A stretch of 64,000 nucleotides of DNA from Leucobacter edaphi (GTDB lineage: Bacteria; Actinomycetota; Actinomycetes; Actinomycetales; Microbacteriaceae): assembly GCF_016522535.1 (NCBI RefSeq), contig NZ_JAEHOI010000002.1, positions 620,001 through 684,000 of the forward strand, written 5' to 3'. A program made the translations under genes and the position numbers. Below are positions 1 to 8,721 of the stretch, one piece after another (positions within the stretch are counted from its first letter, which is position 1; the number at the start of each line of letters is the position of its first letter). The notes beneath the pieces were generated by a model, which saw only the letters and a program-made list of their open reading frames with translations, was not told where the DNA came from and made no database searches.

Positions 1-331
1 GTCCGGCCCCACACAGAGGAATGAATCGCACCGCGCCACCAGTAGACGAAACGATGGGCCCACCCATTTCGAAAATGAAAGGAAGCTCAGCAATCCCTCG
101 TAGTTGGAGGGCTGCGCACTCGGAGCTGTCGGTTTCGCCCAGATTCTCGAGAACCGGACCAAGGGAAAAATCCCAGGCCCGACTCAAGCCATCCGTAGAT
201 GCAGTGTCGGAGGTACGCAAGCTGGCTCCCCAATTCCGAACTCGCGCTCAGCCTGCTGGGCATCGATCGGGATTGCCAACGTGAAGCTACGACTCAAGTG
301 CACCGCTTTCTATACCTGAGAGGCCGAGATC
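1..331. other. Left-edge region with no convincing gene
   Basis: I see no coding region here that I can support; the short open frames on both strands overlap each other and lack ribosome binding sites. The last 20 bases hold a plausible ribosome binding site (GAGAGG) for the gene starting at 332. The stretch is less GC-biased than most of the window. Confidence 0.4.
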
Positions 332-916
332 ATGAGCAAGACGTCATTGAGCAAACTGAAGTTTCTGGCGTTCGCTGCAGCAGGATTTCTGGCCACTGGG
401 GCTGTGGCGGGCACGCTCGGGGCAACGGTGATCGCAAACAATTCGACACCGGCGCACTCCCACGAACAACTCCCGAAATATCTCCATGGGAACGAGCTCG
501 GAGACGGGGGACTCCTCGCCGAGAGCATCACCCTCGTTGGGAAGACAGGGACCTACGAGTTCTGGAGAGGGAAAGACCGTGGGGGCAACGTCTGCGCGGT
601 GGTGGGCAATCCCAGCTCCCAACACAGCGTGTTCAACTGCGTTCGTGAAGAAGACTTCAAGGTCCACGGCGCCGCAGGGACGTTCGTGATGCCAAACGAC
701 GGAGTTGAACGTCCGGTCGCCTACCTACTGGCCCCGCCCGATACCGACGCTGCGGCATTGCAAACGATCGGGTTTGAGTCAGTTGGCGCCGACGGGTTCC
801 TTCACTTTGCCCCAGGGAGCGTGATCGAAGCGCGCTTTGACGACATGAACAGCCACGGCGGGCACGTGCAGATTCTCCCGCCTGCACCGTTAGTCGAGGC
901 GGACTACATCAACTGA
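332..916 (+). CDS. Hypothetical secreted or membrane-anchored protein
   Basis: A 194-residue protein of unknown function. It has a short basic N-terminus (SKTSLSKLK) and then one hydrophobic segment at about residues 10-36, rich in Ala and Gly, so it is either exported or held by a single N-terminal anchor; I see no lipobox. The rest is soluble, with two Cys (in NVCAVVG and FNCVREE) that could form a disulfide outside the cell. I recognise no domain. A GAGAGG sequence precedes the ATG. It is followed by 1.2 kb without a clear gene, so it looks like an isolated accessory gene. It is called a real gene because of the start signal, length and signal-like N-terminus. Confidence 0.6.
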   Translation: MSKTSLSKLKFLAFAAAGFLATGAVAGTLGATVIANNSTPAHSHEQLPKYLHGNELGDGGLLAESITLVGKTGTYEFWRGKDRGGNVCAVVGNPSSQHSVFNCVREEDFKVHGAAGTFVMPNDGVERPVAYLLAPPDTDAAALQTIGFESVGADGFLHFAPGSVIEARFDDMNSHGGHVQILPPAPLVEADYIN

Positions 917-1785
917 CCGCATCCGCACACTACCGATAGTCCGGCCATTCGTCGGTTCGCTGCTCATCGACCCGGAGAAGCGCTCGCGATTCGCCCACGG
1001 ATCGACCTTCTCGGGGTCTCCCTCGTCAGGCACGAGCTCCGAGCAGAGGAGTGCCGGGTCAGCGGCCGAGCTCTGTGGTGAGGTGCGCGTGTATCGCCTC
1101 TGCTGCAACCTGTTCCTCAGGGGCCATTTCAAGGTGGCCGATCTCATAGCGCGGGACGGGGAGGCTCAGCACGACCGCCCTCGACGCAGCGTCCGTACAG
1201 GACGAGCCGAAGACTTCGCCAATCTGAGTACATGTGAGTTCCGCGAGCACGGCTGACGCGCCCGCGAAGTCTGAGTCGTCCCGCCGTGGAGTACCGCCGA
1301 CGTGCACGTCATCGACCTGTCCGAACAGCGGGCATGAATCACACGGCGCTCAGCTCATGAGCGATGAGGCTGTTCGGGTCCACGAAGCCCTGTCCGTCCT
1401 ACCGCACGGTGCGGCTTCACCTTGAGATATCTGACGCGCAGCTTGTCATTCACCGGGGTCCGGCTGAGCGGTCAGGGCCGGCCCCACCGAGAACGTCGAT
1501 GATCCACCCGCGCAGCTCTTCGAAACCATCCCCTTCCACGAGACCAGGGCTGAACTCGCTCTATAGAACTGAACTCGTTCGAAACCTGGACCCTTGACAA
1601 TCGTCAACTGGCTCGAGAGCGCGACCGCCGCAAGGGTCGACGGGTGGAACGGGGGCCGACTCCATGGCGTGCCCGATTGGCGGCCACCCGCGAAAGTCGA
1701 GAAAGCTTACAGGTCAGCGTGCCAAGCGGTACTCGACCTGCCTGAAACAGACGAAAAGAGCCTCCACCGAACCCACCACTTGACA

Positions 1786-1818
1786 GAGGGGTTCGGACGC
1801 GATGCGGCCGAACCCCTC
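1786..1818 (-). terminator. Hairpin downstream of truncated minus-strand gene
   Basis: An 11-bp perfect stem, GAGGGGTTCGG (1786-1796) with CCGAACCCCTC (1808-1818), and an 11-base loop. It begins about 20 bases after the minus-strand stop codon at 1838-1840, as expected for a transcript end. There is no clear U run on either strand. Confidence 0.5.
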
Positions 1819-1837
1819 CATGTTTCTCCTGTGGTAT

Positions 1838-1984
1838 TCAGGTTCCCGGCAGGATCGAGACGTCCACCCACTGCACGCTCACCCCGCGCGCCTGTGCGAC
1901 GAGCGCGATCGTCTGCGTGAGCTGGTCAAAGATCGTGAGTTCCATGGGCAATGGATAGGCGTTGGCCGGGTGATAGACGCCAGC
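1838..1984 (-). pseudogene. C-terminal remnant of an unidentified gene
   Basis: Read on the minus strand, this stretch is open for about 48 codons, ends with TGA at 1838-1840, and includes the segments YPLPMELTIFDQLTQTIALV and GVSVQWVDVSILPGT. The composition (amphipathic helix followed by a beta strand) looks like real protein rather than a shadow frame, and a hairpin follows the stop. Upstream (beyond about 1984) the frame runs into low-complexity GGCGCCGAC repeats with no start site, so the gene appears truncated. I do not recognise the family. Confidence 0.4.
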
Positions 1985-2113
1985 CGCCCGACACCCGGCG
2001 CCGACGCCCGGCGCCGACGCCTTCGGCGGCGCGCGTCGCCGAGCAGTCGCCGCCGCAGGCTAGTCTGAGATTGAGCAGTCTGATCGAAGTCCCCCCACAG
2101 TCGGAAGCCAGCC

Positions 2114-2788
2114 ATGAGAATCCTCGTCGTCGAAGATGACACCCGCGTCGCGGCGGCGCTCGGCGCGTATCTGCGACAGGCGGGCTACACGACGGTGCAC
2201 GCCTACGACGGCGCGACCGCGATCGACCTGGTGGGGCCGGATACCGAGGCGGTGATCCTGGATCTCGGGCTTCCGGATATGGACGGAATCGACGTGTGCC
2301 GTCGCCTTCGCGGGAAGACGGGCGTGCCGATCATCATCGCGACGGCGCGGAGCAACGTCGAGGAGCGGATTCGCGGGCTCCACGCCGGCGCCGACGACTT
2401 CGTGGTGAAGCCGTTCGATGTGCGCGAACTCGTGGCCCGCATCGAGGCCGTGACTCGGCGCGCCCGGGCGCAACCGCTGGTGTCCGGTGATCATGCCGGC
2501 GTCGAAATCGACGGCGTGCGGATCGACCTGGGCAAGCGAGAGGTCACCGTCCAGGGTGCGGTTGTGGAGCTCACGCCCAAGGAGTACGACATTCTCGCCG
2601 TTCTGGCGAGATATCCCGGGGTCGTGACGCCGCGGGAGCGGATCATCCGCGAGGTGTGGGGGACCGACTGGACGGGCTTCCGGCGCTCCCTCGAGGTGCA
2701 TATCGCCTCGATCAGGAGGAAACTCGGGGGAGCGACCCGGCTTGAGACCGTGCGCGGCGTCGGGTATCGCTTGAGCGGCGGTTCCTAG
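2114..2788 (+). CDS. OmpR-family response regulator
   Basis: A 224-residue DNA-binding response regulator. The receiver domain (about 1-120) has the acidic pair in VVEDD, the phosphoacceptor Asp50 in VILDLGLPD, the conserved Thr in IIATAR and Lys in VVKPFD. A winged-helix OmpR/PhoB DNA-binding domain follows (about 130-222; ELTPKEYDILAVL and SLEVHIASIRRKLG). The histidine kinase gene begins at the base after its stop codon. Order and neighbours (kinase, TAXI lipoprotein, gluABCD) match the glutamate-sensing GluR-GluK arrangement described in Streptomyces, so control of gluABCD is the likely role. That assignment rests on gene order, not on a search. Confidence 0.9.
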   Translation: MRILVVEDDTRVAAALGAYLRQAGYTTVHAYDGATAIDLVGPDTEAVILDLGLPDMDGIDVCRRLRGKTGVPIIIATARSNVEERIRGLHAGADDFVVKPFDVRELVARIEAVTRRARAQPLVSGDHAGVEIDGVRIDLGKREVTVQGAVVELTPKEYDILAVLARYPGVVTPRERIIREVWGTDWTGFRRSLEVHIASIRRKLGGATRLETVRGVGYRLSGGS

Positions 2789-4162
2789 GTGCGTCGCCGG
2801 CTCATCGTGGTCTTCCTGGTCCCCATGACGCTCGTACTCCTGCTCCTCGGCGCCGCGTACGGGTGGACGCTGGCGCGGGCCACGCAGCAGCAGGCGATCT
2901 CCCAGCAACTCGGGGACGTCGGGTTCTTTCTCACGGGCGCGCGCCAGGCCCTGCGCGCTGAGGAGCCGAGCCTGATCCAGAACGAGCTCCGTCGGTACGC
3001 GGAACTCTACGACGCGGACGCCGCCGTCTACGACCGGAGCGGCGCCCTGTGGGCGAGCAGCGGCGTCCAACCGGGGAAGCTCGGCGAGGATCGCGGGCCC
3101 CTGATCCAGCTCGCGCTCGACGGGCGCAGGAGCGAACCCGCGGACGGCCTGTTGACCTGGGCGTCCTCCGACAGCACGGTGGTCGAGCCCGTCGTCGACG
3201 ACGGCACCGTGATCGGCGCGGTCGTGGTGGTCAACGGAACGAGCACCGCGCGCACGACGGTGCTCGCCCAGTGGGCTGGCCTCACCGGTTTCGGCGCTGT
3301 GGTGGTCGTGGCGCTCGTGTGGGCGGTGTTCCGGCTCGCGAGCTGGGTGCTCCGCCCGCTCCACCATGTCGACGAGGCGATGGCTGCGATCGAGGCCGGC
3401 GAGATGGACGCCAGGATCGCCGATGACACGGGACCGCCGGAGGTGCGGCGCATGGTGCGTCTCTTCAACCAGATGGCCGCCGAGCTCGAACGGGTGGTGT
3501 CCCGCCAGCAGGAGTTCGTCATGAACGCGTCGCACGAGTTGCGCAATCCACTCGGTGCGCTCCTCCTCAGGGTGGAGACCCTCGCCACCGGGCTCGACCA
3601 GAGCTGGGACTCCGACGTCGAGCAGGTGCGAGAGGAGGGACGGCGAATGACCCAGATCCTCGACACCCTCCTGCGCCTCGCGCGTGGAGGCAAGACGAAC
3701 TCGGTATTCGTGGTGTGCGACCTGGGGGAGCTCGCGAGCGAGCGCATCGAGGCCTGGTCACAGCGCGCCGCTGAACAGGGGATCTCGCTCCGGCAGGGGC
3801 CCTCGCCGACGGTCCTTGCCGCGACCGACCGGATCGCGGTGCAGAGCGCGCTCGACGTCCTCATCGACAACGCCCTCAAATTCGCGCCAGCGGGAACCGC
3901 GGTCGAGATCACGCTCTACGAGGACGACGCCCTCGTGCTCCTGACCGTGCGGGATCACGGCCCGGGGCTCCCACCGGAGGAGATCGAGCAGGCGAGTAAC
4001 CGCTTCTGGCGAAGTTCGCGCGATCAGCAGCTCCCGGGATCGGGACTCGGCCTCGCGATCGCATCGGATCTCATGACGGAGCTCGGCGGCGAGCTCCTCA
4101 TCTCCGCGCCGGCTGGCGGCGGCCTCGAGGTCACCCTCGTGTTCCCGGGACGTGCAGCATGA
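2789..4162 (+). CDS. Sensor histidine kinase, HAMP domain
   Basis: A 457-residue membrane sensor kinase, partner of the response regulator just upstream (GTG start immediately after its stop). Segments: membrane helix at about 8-28, an extracytoplasmic sensor region to about 155, a second helix at about 160-185, HAMP linker, HisKA domain with phospho-accepting His249 in NASHELRNP, then HATPase_c with the N box DNALKFAP, the G1 box DHGPGLP and the G2 box GSGLGLAI. All catalytic motifs are present. The ligand-sensing part is about 130 residues and not recognisable from sequence alone. It overlaps the TAXI lipoprotein gene by 4 bases, suggesting that the lipoprotein may present a ligand to this kinase. 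Confidence 0.9.
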   Translation: MRRRLIVVFLVPMTLVLLLLGAAYGWTLARATQQQAISQQLGDVGFFLTGARQALRAEEPSLIQNELRRYAELYDADAAVYDRSGALWASSGVQPGKLGEDRGPLIQLALDGRRSEPADGLLTWASSDSTVVEPVVDDGTVIGAVVVVNGTSTARTTVLAQWAGLTGFGAVVVVALVWAVFRLASWVLRPLHHVDEAMAAIEAGEMDARIADDTGPPEVRRMVRLFNQMAAELERVVSRQQEFVMNASHELRNPLGALLLRVETLATGLDQSWDSDVEQVREEGRRMTQILDTLLRLARGGKTNSVFVVCDLGELASERIEAWSQRAAEQGISLRQGPSPTVLAATDRIAVQSALDVLIDNALKFAPAGTAVEITLYEDDALVLLTVRDHGPGLPPEEIEQASNRFWRSSRDQQLPGSGLGLAIASDLMTELGGELLISAPAGGGLEVTLVFPGRAA

Positions 4163-5136
4163 TGCGGCGGAACGGGCGGGTCAGTGGCGTGGCGCGCGCC
4201 GCGCGGCTGCTCGTCGCCGCGCTCTGCTCGCTGCTGCTCCTCACGAGCTGCAGCGGCCCCCTCGCCGGTGATGCTGGGGAGTACACGATCGCCGGCGGGG
4301 GAACGCACGGCATCTATTACGCCTACGCGAGCGAGATCTCCACGCAGCTCCGGGAGGGCGGACTCGACATCACGGTCACGAGCACCGCCGGATCCCTCGA
4401 CAATCTGCGGCGTGTTGCCGACGGGAGGGCGCTGCTCGGTTTCGCCCAGGCTGACGCCGCGGCGGACGCGGTGGCGGGCACGGGTGCGTTCTCGAAGCCG
4501 GAACCGATCCGCGCGGTCGCTCGGGTGTACGACGAGTACGTGCACGTCCTCGTCCCTGAGAGCTCCAGCATCACGGGCCTCGGGGACCTTCGAGGAAAGC
4601 GGGTATCGATCGGCGACGAAAACTCCGGCGTCCGGGTGGTCGCGACGCGCGCGCTCGCGGCCGCCGGTCTCTCGGAGGGCGATTTCACCCCGGTCTCGCT
4701 CGGGCTCGACGATTCGGTCACCGCCATGCAGAACGGCGAGATCGACGCCATCTTCTGGGTCGGGGGGATCCCCACGCCCGGCATCGAGCGACTCGCGGTC
4801 ACAACGCCCCTCCGGCTGCTGCCCATCCCCGCCGACGTGGTCGAGACCATGAACTCGGAGCACAACGGCGTCTACCGCATGTCGGATGTTCCCGAGGGGA
4901 GCTATGGCACGCACTCCTCGATCCAGACCATGACGATTCCGAACTACCTGATCGTGTCGGCGGGAGCCCCCGATGCGCTCGTCAGCGAGGTGGTGGCGAC
5001 GATCTTCGCGGCACGTCCTGCGATGTCGAAGCGCGTCCCCGTTGCCGCGCTCCTGGATCGGCGCCAGGCGATCTTCACGGCACCGGTGCCGCTGCATCCC
5101 GGGGCGGAGGATTATTACACCTCGCACCGGCTCTAG
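4159..5136 (+). CDS. TAXI-family substrate-binding lipoprotein
   Basis: A 325-residue extracytoplasmic solute-binding protein of the TAXI (TRAP-associated, immunogenic-protein-like) family. There is a lipoprotein signal with lipobox LTSC (Cys31), then the family hallmark GGGTHGIYYAYASEI and a periplasmic-binding-protein fold with motifs such as GSLDNLRRV, GKRVSIGDENSGV and DAIFWVGGIP. TAXI proteins normally feed a TRAP permease, but no TRAP membrane gene is present. Instead the gene is translationally coupled to the kinase gene and followed by gluABCD. Inference: it acts as a ligand-binding accessory of the sensor kinase rather than as a transporter component. Confidence 0.85.
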   Translation: MMRRNGRVSGVARAARLLVAALCSLLLLTSCSGPLAGDAGEYTIAGGGTHGIYYAYASEISTQLREGGLDITVTSTAGSLDNLRRVADGRALLGFAQADAAADAVAGTGAFSKPEPIRAVARVYDEYVHVLVPESSSITGLGDLRGKRVSIGDENSGVRVVATRALAAAGLSEGDFTPVSLGLDDSVTAMQNGEIDAIFWVGGIPTPGIERLAVTTPLRLLPIPADVVETMNSEHNGVYRMSDVPEGSYGTHSSIQTMTIPNYLIVSAGAPDALVSEVVATIFAARPAMSKRVPVAALLDRRQAIFTAPVPLHPGAEDYYTSHRL

Positions 5137-5160
5137 ATTCTCAGGCATTCACACCCAACA

Positions 5161-5178
5161 CTCAAGAAACCCTCAAGA
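5161..5178. promoter_or_regulatory. 11-bp-phased direct repeat upstream of gluA
   Basis: CTCAAGA occurs at 5161-5167 and again at 5172-5178, exactly 11 bp apart, in the 188-bp gap between the TAXI gene and gluA. OmpR-family regulators typically bind direct repeats spaced by one helical turn. A weak -10-like sequence (CATTAG) lies near 5202. Inferred binding site for the regulator at 2114-2788. Confidence 0.45.
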
Positions 5179-5324
5179 GGCGTGATCTCGCGAGCGGCCT
5201 TCATTAGCGTGAGGGCATCGGTTCGAAGAGGAAGCGATCACCTCGTTCCTCTGAGCCGTTCGTGACACGTGTGTTGGCAGTGCGGCTCCCGCGATGCCGG
5301 CCCAGAGCCGAAGGTGGAACAGAG

Positions 5325-6071
5325 ATGAGTTCGAGCGAACCCCTGGTCGTCGTCGAGAACCTGCAAAAGCACTACGGAGATTTCCAAGCGCTGACCGACA
5401 TCGACCTCACCGTGAAGCGCGGTGAGGTGGTGGTGATCGTCGGCCCGTCCGGATCCGGAAAGTCGACGCTCTGCCGTTCGATCAACCGGCTGGAGACGAT
5501 CACGAGCGGCTCGATCCGCATCGACGGCGAGGAGCTCCCGTACGAGGGCAAGGCCCTCGCGCAGCTCCGCGCGGAGGTGGGCATGGTGTTCCAGTCCTTC
5601 AACCTCTTCGCACACCTCACGATCCTCGAGAACGTCACGCTCGGGCCGATCAAGGTTCGTGGCCTCTCGAAGGCCGACGCAGAGGCGGAGGCCATGGAGC
5701 TGCTCCGTCGCGTCGGCGTCGACAAGCAGGCTTCGAAGCTGCCGGCCCAGCTCTCCGGCGGCCAGCAGCAGCGCGTGGCGATCGCCCGCGCGCTCGCGAT
5801 GCAGCCGAAGGTCATGCTCTTCGACGAGCCGACCAGCGCCCTCGACCCCGAGATGATCAACGAGGTCCTCGACGTCATGGTGGGGCTCGCCAAGGCGGGC
5901 ATGACCATGATCGTCGTCACCCACGAGATGGGCTTCGCGCGGAAGGCGGCCGATCGTGTCGTCTTCATGGCCGACGGACGCATCGTCGAGGAGGGCACGC
6001 CCGACGAGTTCTTCACCCAGCCGAAGTCGGACCGGGCCAAGGACTTCCTCTCCAAGCTCATCACCAAGTAG
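5325..6071 (+). CDS. gluA: Glutamate ABC transporter ATP-binding protein
   Basis: A 248-residue ATPase of a polar amino acid importer, the energy-coupling subunit of gluABCD. Walker A is GPSGSGKST (about 40-48), the Q loop is in MVFQSFNLF, the signature is LSGGQQQR, Walker B is [14 protein letters not shown] and the switch His is in VVTHEMGFA. Start chosen at the ATG at 5325, which has AAGGTGGA upstream and matches the family N-terminus; the frame also extends further upstream, without support. The binding protein follows after 44 bases and the two permeases close the operon. Confidence 0.93.
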   Translation: MSSSEPLVVVENLQKHYGDFQALTDIDLTVKRGEVVVIVGPSGSGKSTLCRSINRLETITSGSIRIDGEELPYEGKALAQLRAEVGMVFQSFNLFAHLTILENVTLGPIKVRGLSKADAEAEAMELLRRVGVDKQASKLPAQLSGGQQQRVAIARALAMQPKVMLFDEPTSALDPEMINEVLDVMVGLAKAGMTMIVVTHEMGFARKAADRVVFMADGRIVEEGTPDEFFTQPKSDRAKDFLSKLITK

Positions 6072-6115
6072 CCGGCTCTCATCAGGCCGGACCACCCCAC
6101 TGAAAGGAACGCATC

Positions 6116-7009
6116 ATGCGAATGAAAAAGGCACTCGTCGTGATCGGCGCCCTCGCTGCGGCAACGCTGACACTCTCCGCCTGCAACAGCGGATCGCCCG
6201 GAAAGACCGATGCACCCGCTGCGGAGAAAGCGTGGAAGGTCGCTGAGAACGTTTCGCTCGACGGCAGCCCCACCTTCGACAAGATGAAGGAGCGCGGCAA
6301 GGTCGTCGTCGGCGTCAAGGAAGACCAGCCGAACCTCGGTTACCTGGACAACACGACGAAGAAGCGGAGCGGCTTCGATATCGATATCGCCCGCTGGATC
6401 GCCGCCGATCTCGGCTTCGACGAGGACAAGATCGACTTCCGTCCGATCGCCTCAGCGAACCGCGAACAGGCCATCGTCAACGGCGACATCGACTACTACG
6501 TCGGCACCTACTCGATCAACGACAAGCGCAAGCAGGAGATCGATTTCGCCGGCCCGTACTTCATCACCGGCCAGGGGCTCCTCGTGCGCACGGACGAGAA
6601 GGACTTCCAGAGCATCGACGAGCTCGAGGGCAAGACGGTCTGCTCGGCGACGGGATCGACGCCGATCCAGAACATCAAGGCGAACTACCCGAAGGTGAAG
6701 ACGCAGGAGTTCGACCTGTACTCGGCCTGCGTCGAGAACCTCGTCAACGGTCAGGTCGACGCCGTGACCACCGACCAGGCGATTCTCATCGGCTACGCGG
6801 CGCAGCAGCCGGACAAGCTCAAGGTGACGACCGGCCCGCTGTTCTCCGAGGAGAAGTACGGGGTCGGCCTGCCGAAGGGCGACGACGTGCTCCGCAAGCA
6901 CATCAACGACATGTTCACCAATGGCGGAGACACCTGGAAGGCGATCTTCAAGAACAACCTCGGCGAGTCGGGCATCACGGTCGATCAGCCGGCGGTCGAC
7001 GCCTACTAA
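6116..7009 (+). CDS. gluB: Glutamate ABC transporter substrate-binding lipoprotein
   Basis: A 297-residue binding protein of the SBP_bac_3 family. The signal peptide ends with lipobox LSAC (Cys23), so the mature protein is anchored to the outer face of the membrane. The domain begins with VVVGVKEDQPNLGYLD and contains the conserved FDIDIARWIA and NGDIDYYVGTYSI segments typical of actinobacterial GluB. An AAAGGA ribosome binding site precedes the ATG. A perfect 12-bp hairpin after the stop (7018-7045) probably stabilises the upstream message, so that binding protein is made in excess of permease. Glutamate specificity is inferred from operon type. Confidence 0.92.
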   Translation: MRMKKALVVIGALAAATLTLSACNSGSPGKTDAPAAEKAWKVAENVSLDGSPTFDKMKERGKVVVGVKEDQPNLGYLDNTTKKRSGFDIDIARWIAADLGFDEDKIDFRPIASANREQAIVNGDIDYYVGTYSINDKRKQEIDFAGPYFITGQGLLVRTDEKDFQSIDELEGKTVCSATGSTPIQNIKANYPKVKTQEFDLYSACVENLVNGQVDAVTTDQAILIGYAAQQPDKLKVTTGPLFSEEKYGVGLPKGDDVLRKHINDMFTNGGDTWKAIFKNNLGESGITVDQPAVDAY

Positions 7010-7017
7010 GCGGTGAC

Positions 7018-7045
7018 GTGCGGGGCGAAGCGATTCGCCCCGCAC
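7018..7045 (+). terminator. Intercistronic hairpin between gluB and gluC
   Basis: GTGCGGGGCGAA (7018-7029), loop GCGA, then TTCGCCCCGCAC (7034-7045): a perfect 12-bp stem with no U run. Position and form suit a 3'-end stabiliser or partial terminator that lowers permease relative to binding-protein expression. Confidence 0.6.
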
Positions 7046-7071
7046 GCACCCGTCCAACAGGAGAGTGAAGC

Positions 7072-7728
7072 ATGGACGTCATTTTCGGCAACCTCGATCT
7101 CTGGAAAACAGCGATCGGGAACACGCTGCTCGTCTTCGTGCTCGGGGGCCTCATCGCCCTCGTCCTCGGCGTGGTGGTCGGCGCGATGCGCGTGTCGCCC
7201 GTGCCCATTGCCCGCGCCGTCGGCACCGCGTACGTGAACATCATCCGGAACACGCCACTCACGCTGGTGTTCTTCTTCTTCGTGCTCGGATATCCGGCGC
7301 TGGGACTGCCCCGGCTGTCGCCGGTCGTGCTCGGCGTGCTCGCCATCGGCATCTACACGGCGACCTACGTCGCTGAGGTCCTGCGGGCCGGCATCAACAC
7401 GGTCCCGGTGGGGCAGGCTGAAGCCGCTCGCGCGATCGGGCTGCCCTTCACCCAGGTCATGAGCCAGGTGGTGCTGCCGCAGGCGTTCCGCTCCGTCGTC
7501 CCGCCGATGATGAGCGTGTTCATCGCGCTCCTCAAGAACACGACCGTCGCCGCGGGCTTCTCGATCGCCGAGCTCGGCGCGCTGCGCGCCGCGGTGAACG
7601 ACTCAGGCGATCGCCCCGGCAGCCCCATGGAAGTGCTGCTCTGGGTGGCCCTCGTCTTCGTCGTCCTCGTGTTCATTCTCAGCGCGATCCAGCGCACCCT
7701 CGAAAACAAGTGGAGGATCGTGCGATGA
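7072..7728 (+). CDS. gluC: Glutamate ABC transporter permease GluC
   Basis: A 218-residue inner-membrane permease of the HisM/amino-acid type, with about five hydrophobic segments and the EAA-loop region EVLRAGINTVPVGQAEAARAIGLPF that contacts the ATPase. The ribosome binding site is AGGAGAG. The stop codon overlaps the ATG of the second permease (ATGA), so the two are translationally coupled and probably form a heterodimeric channel. Confidence 0.92.
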   Translation: MDVIFGNLDLWKTAIGNTLLVFVLGGLIALVLGVVVGAMRVSPVPIARAVGTAYVNIIRNTPLTLVFFFFVLGYPALGLPRLSPVVLGVLAIGIYTATYVAEVLRAGINTVPVGQAEAARAIGLPFTQVMSQVVLPQAFRSVVPPMMSVFIALLKNTTVAAGFSIAELGALRAAVNDSGDRPGSPMEVLLWVALVFVVLVFILSAIQRTLENKWRIVR

Positions 7729-8657
7729 CTACCTCAGTTCTGTACGACGTTCCCGGCCCGAAGGCCATTGCCCGGAACCGGGTCCTCGCCGTGGTCACGA
7801 TCGTGGCCGTGGTCCTGGTCCTCGGTTTCATCGGGTACCGGCTGGCGCTGTCCGGCCAGTTCTCGGGCACCAAGTGGGGCATCTTCACCTACACCGCGAT
7901 CTGGGAGCAGATCCTGGAGGCGCTGCTGAAGACCCTCGCGGCCTTCGGTCTCGCCGCGGTGCTCAGTCTCGCGCTCGGCTTCATCCTCGCGATCGGCCGC
8001 GTCTCCGACCACGCCTGGGTGCGCGGACCCGTGTTCGCGATCACCGAGCTGCTCCGCGCGGTTCCCGTGCTCGTCATGATGATGCTGCTGTACTACGGCC
8101 TGCCCTCGATCGGGATCCGGATGGAGCCCTACTGGGCCGTGGTCATCGCGCTCGTCGCCTACAACGGCTCGGTGCTCGCCGAGGCGCTTCGGGCTGGCAT
8201 CGAATCCCTGCCGCGGGGCCAGAAGGAGGCCGGCTACGCGATCGGGCTGCGCAAGAGCGGCGTGATGCGACTCATCCTGCTGCCGCAGGCGATCCGAGCC
8301 ATGTTGCCGGTGATCGTGTCGCAGCTCGTCGTCACGATGAAGGACACCGCGCTCGGCTTCATCATCACCTATCCCGAGCTCCTGTACCTCGCGAAGCAGC
8401 TGTCGAGCAACGTCGAGTTCGATCGCCCGCTGCTCCAGTCGGCGTTCGTGATCGGCGGCATCTACGTGGTCCTGTGCATGCTGCTCTCGTGGCTGGCGAA
8501 GGTGCTCGATCAGCGCACGAGCCGCTCCCCGAAGGTCGTCGATCGCGGCCACACCGAGACGGGCACCCTGCTCGTGCAGGCCGATGATCCGCGCCTCCAC
8601 ACGGAGGGGACGGTCACCGAGGTGATCTCGGTGCAGCAGGACAAGCCCGAGAGATAG
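7725..8657 (+). CDS. gluD: Glutamate ABC transporter permease GluD
   Basis: A 310-residue permease, partner of GluC. It has a longer N-terminus with an extra hydrophobic segment (about 22-44), then the permease domain with the EAA-like segment EALRAGIESLPRGQKEAGYAIGL. The roughly 50-residue tail after the last membrane helix is hydrophilic and cytoplasmic. Start set at the ATG at 7725 that overlaps the gluC stop; an in-frame start 15 bases upstream is less likely. Last gene of the operon. Confidence 0.9.
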   Translation: MTTSVLYDVPGPKAIARNRVLAVVTIVAVVLVLGFIGYRLALSGQFSGTKWGIFTYTAIWEQILEALLKTLAAFGLAAVLSLALGFILAIGRVSDHAWVRGPVFAITELLRAVPVLVMMMLLYYGLPSIGIRMEPYWAVVIALVAYNGSVLAEALRAGIESLPRGQKEAGYAIGLRKSGVMRLILLPQAIRAMLPVIVSQLVVTMKDTALGFIITYPELLYLAKQLSSNVEFDRPLLQSAFVIGGIYVVLCMLLSWLAKVLDQRTSRSPKVVDRGHTETGTLLVQADDPRLHTEGTVTEVISVQQDKPER

Positions 8658-8721
8658 GCGAGCACCGTTTCGCTGAGTTGCAGTCCCAGGTGTACGCGGT
8701 AACCGAGAGGGGTGGTGTCGG

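Larger units (their letters stand above)
917..2113. other. Long gene-poor stretch, probably decayed DNA
   Basis: About 1.2 kb without a gene I can defend. Open frames are short, overlap on both strands and do not resemble known families; the best is an 82-codon minus-strand frame at 1059-1307, which I cannot identify. Near 1594-1607 there is a small inverted repeat (TTGAC, 4 bases, GTCAA). At 1838-1984 the minus strand reads as the C-terminal end of a protein followed by a strong hairpin, so part of this region looks like the scar of a deleted gene. At 1988-2030 there are short GGCGCCGACGCC-type repeats. Confidence 0.45.

Noticed and set aside
1059..1307. 82-codon minus-strand open frame
   Set aside because: No ribosome binding site, no recognisable family and surrounded by equally long competing frames; kept only as a remark in the gap description.
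2060..3535. Long minus-strand open frame opposite the regulator and kinase genes
   Set aside because: It is antisense to two clear genes, its composition (Arg/His/Asp-rich) is typical of shadow frames in high-GC DNA, and it lacks a start signal. The same applies to the very long frames at 8614-11898, 11796-15467 and 53091-56426.
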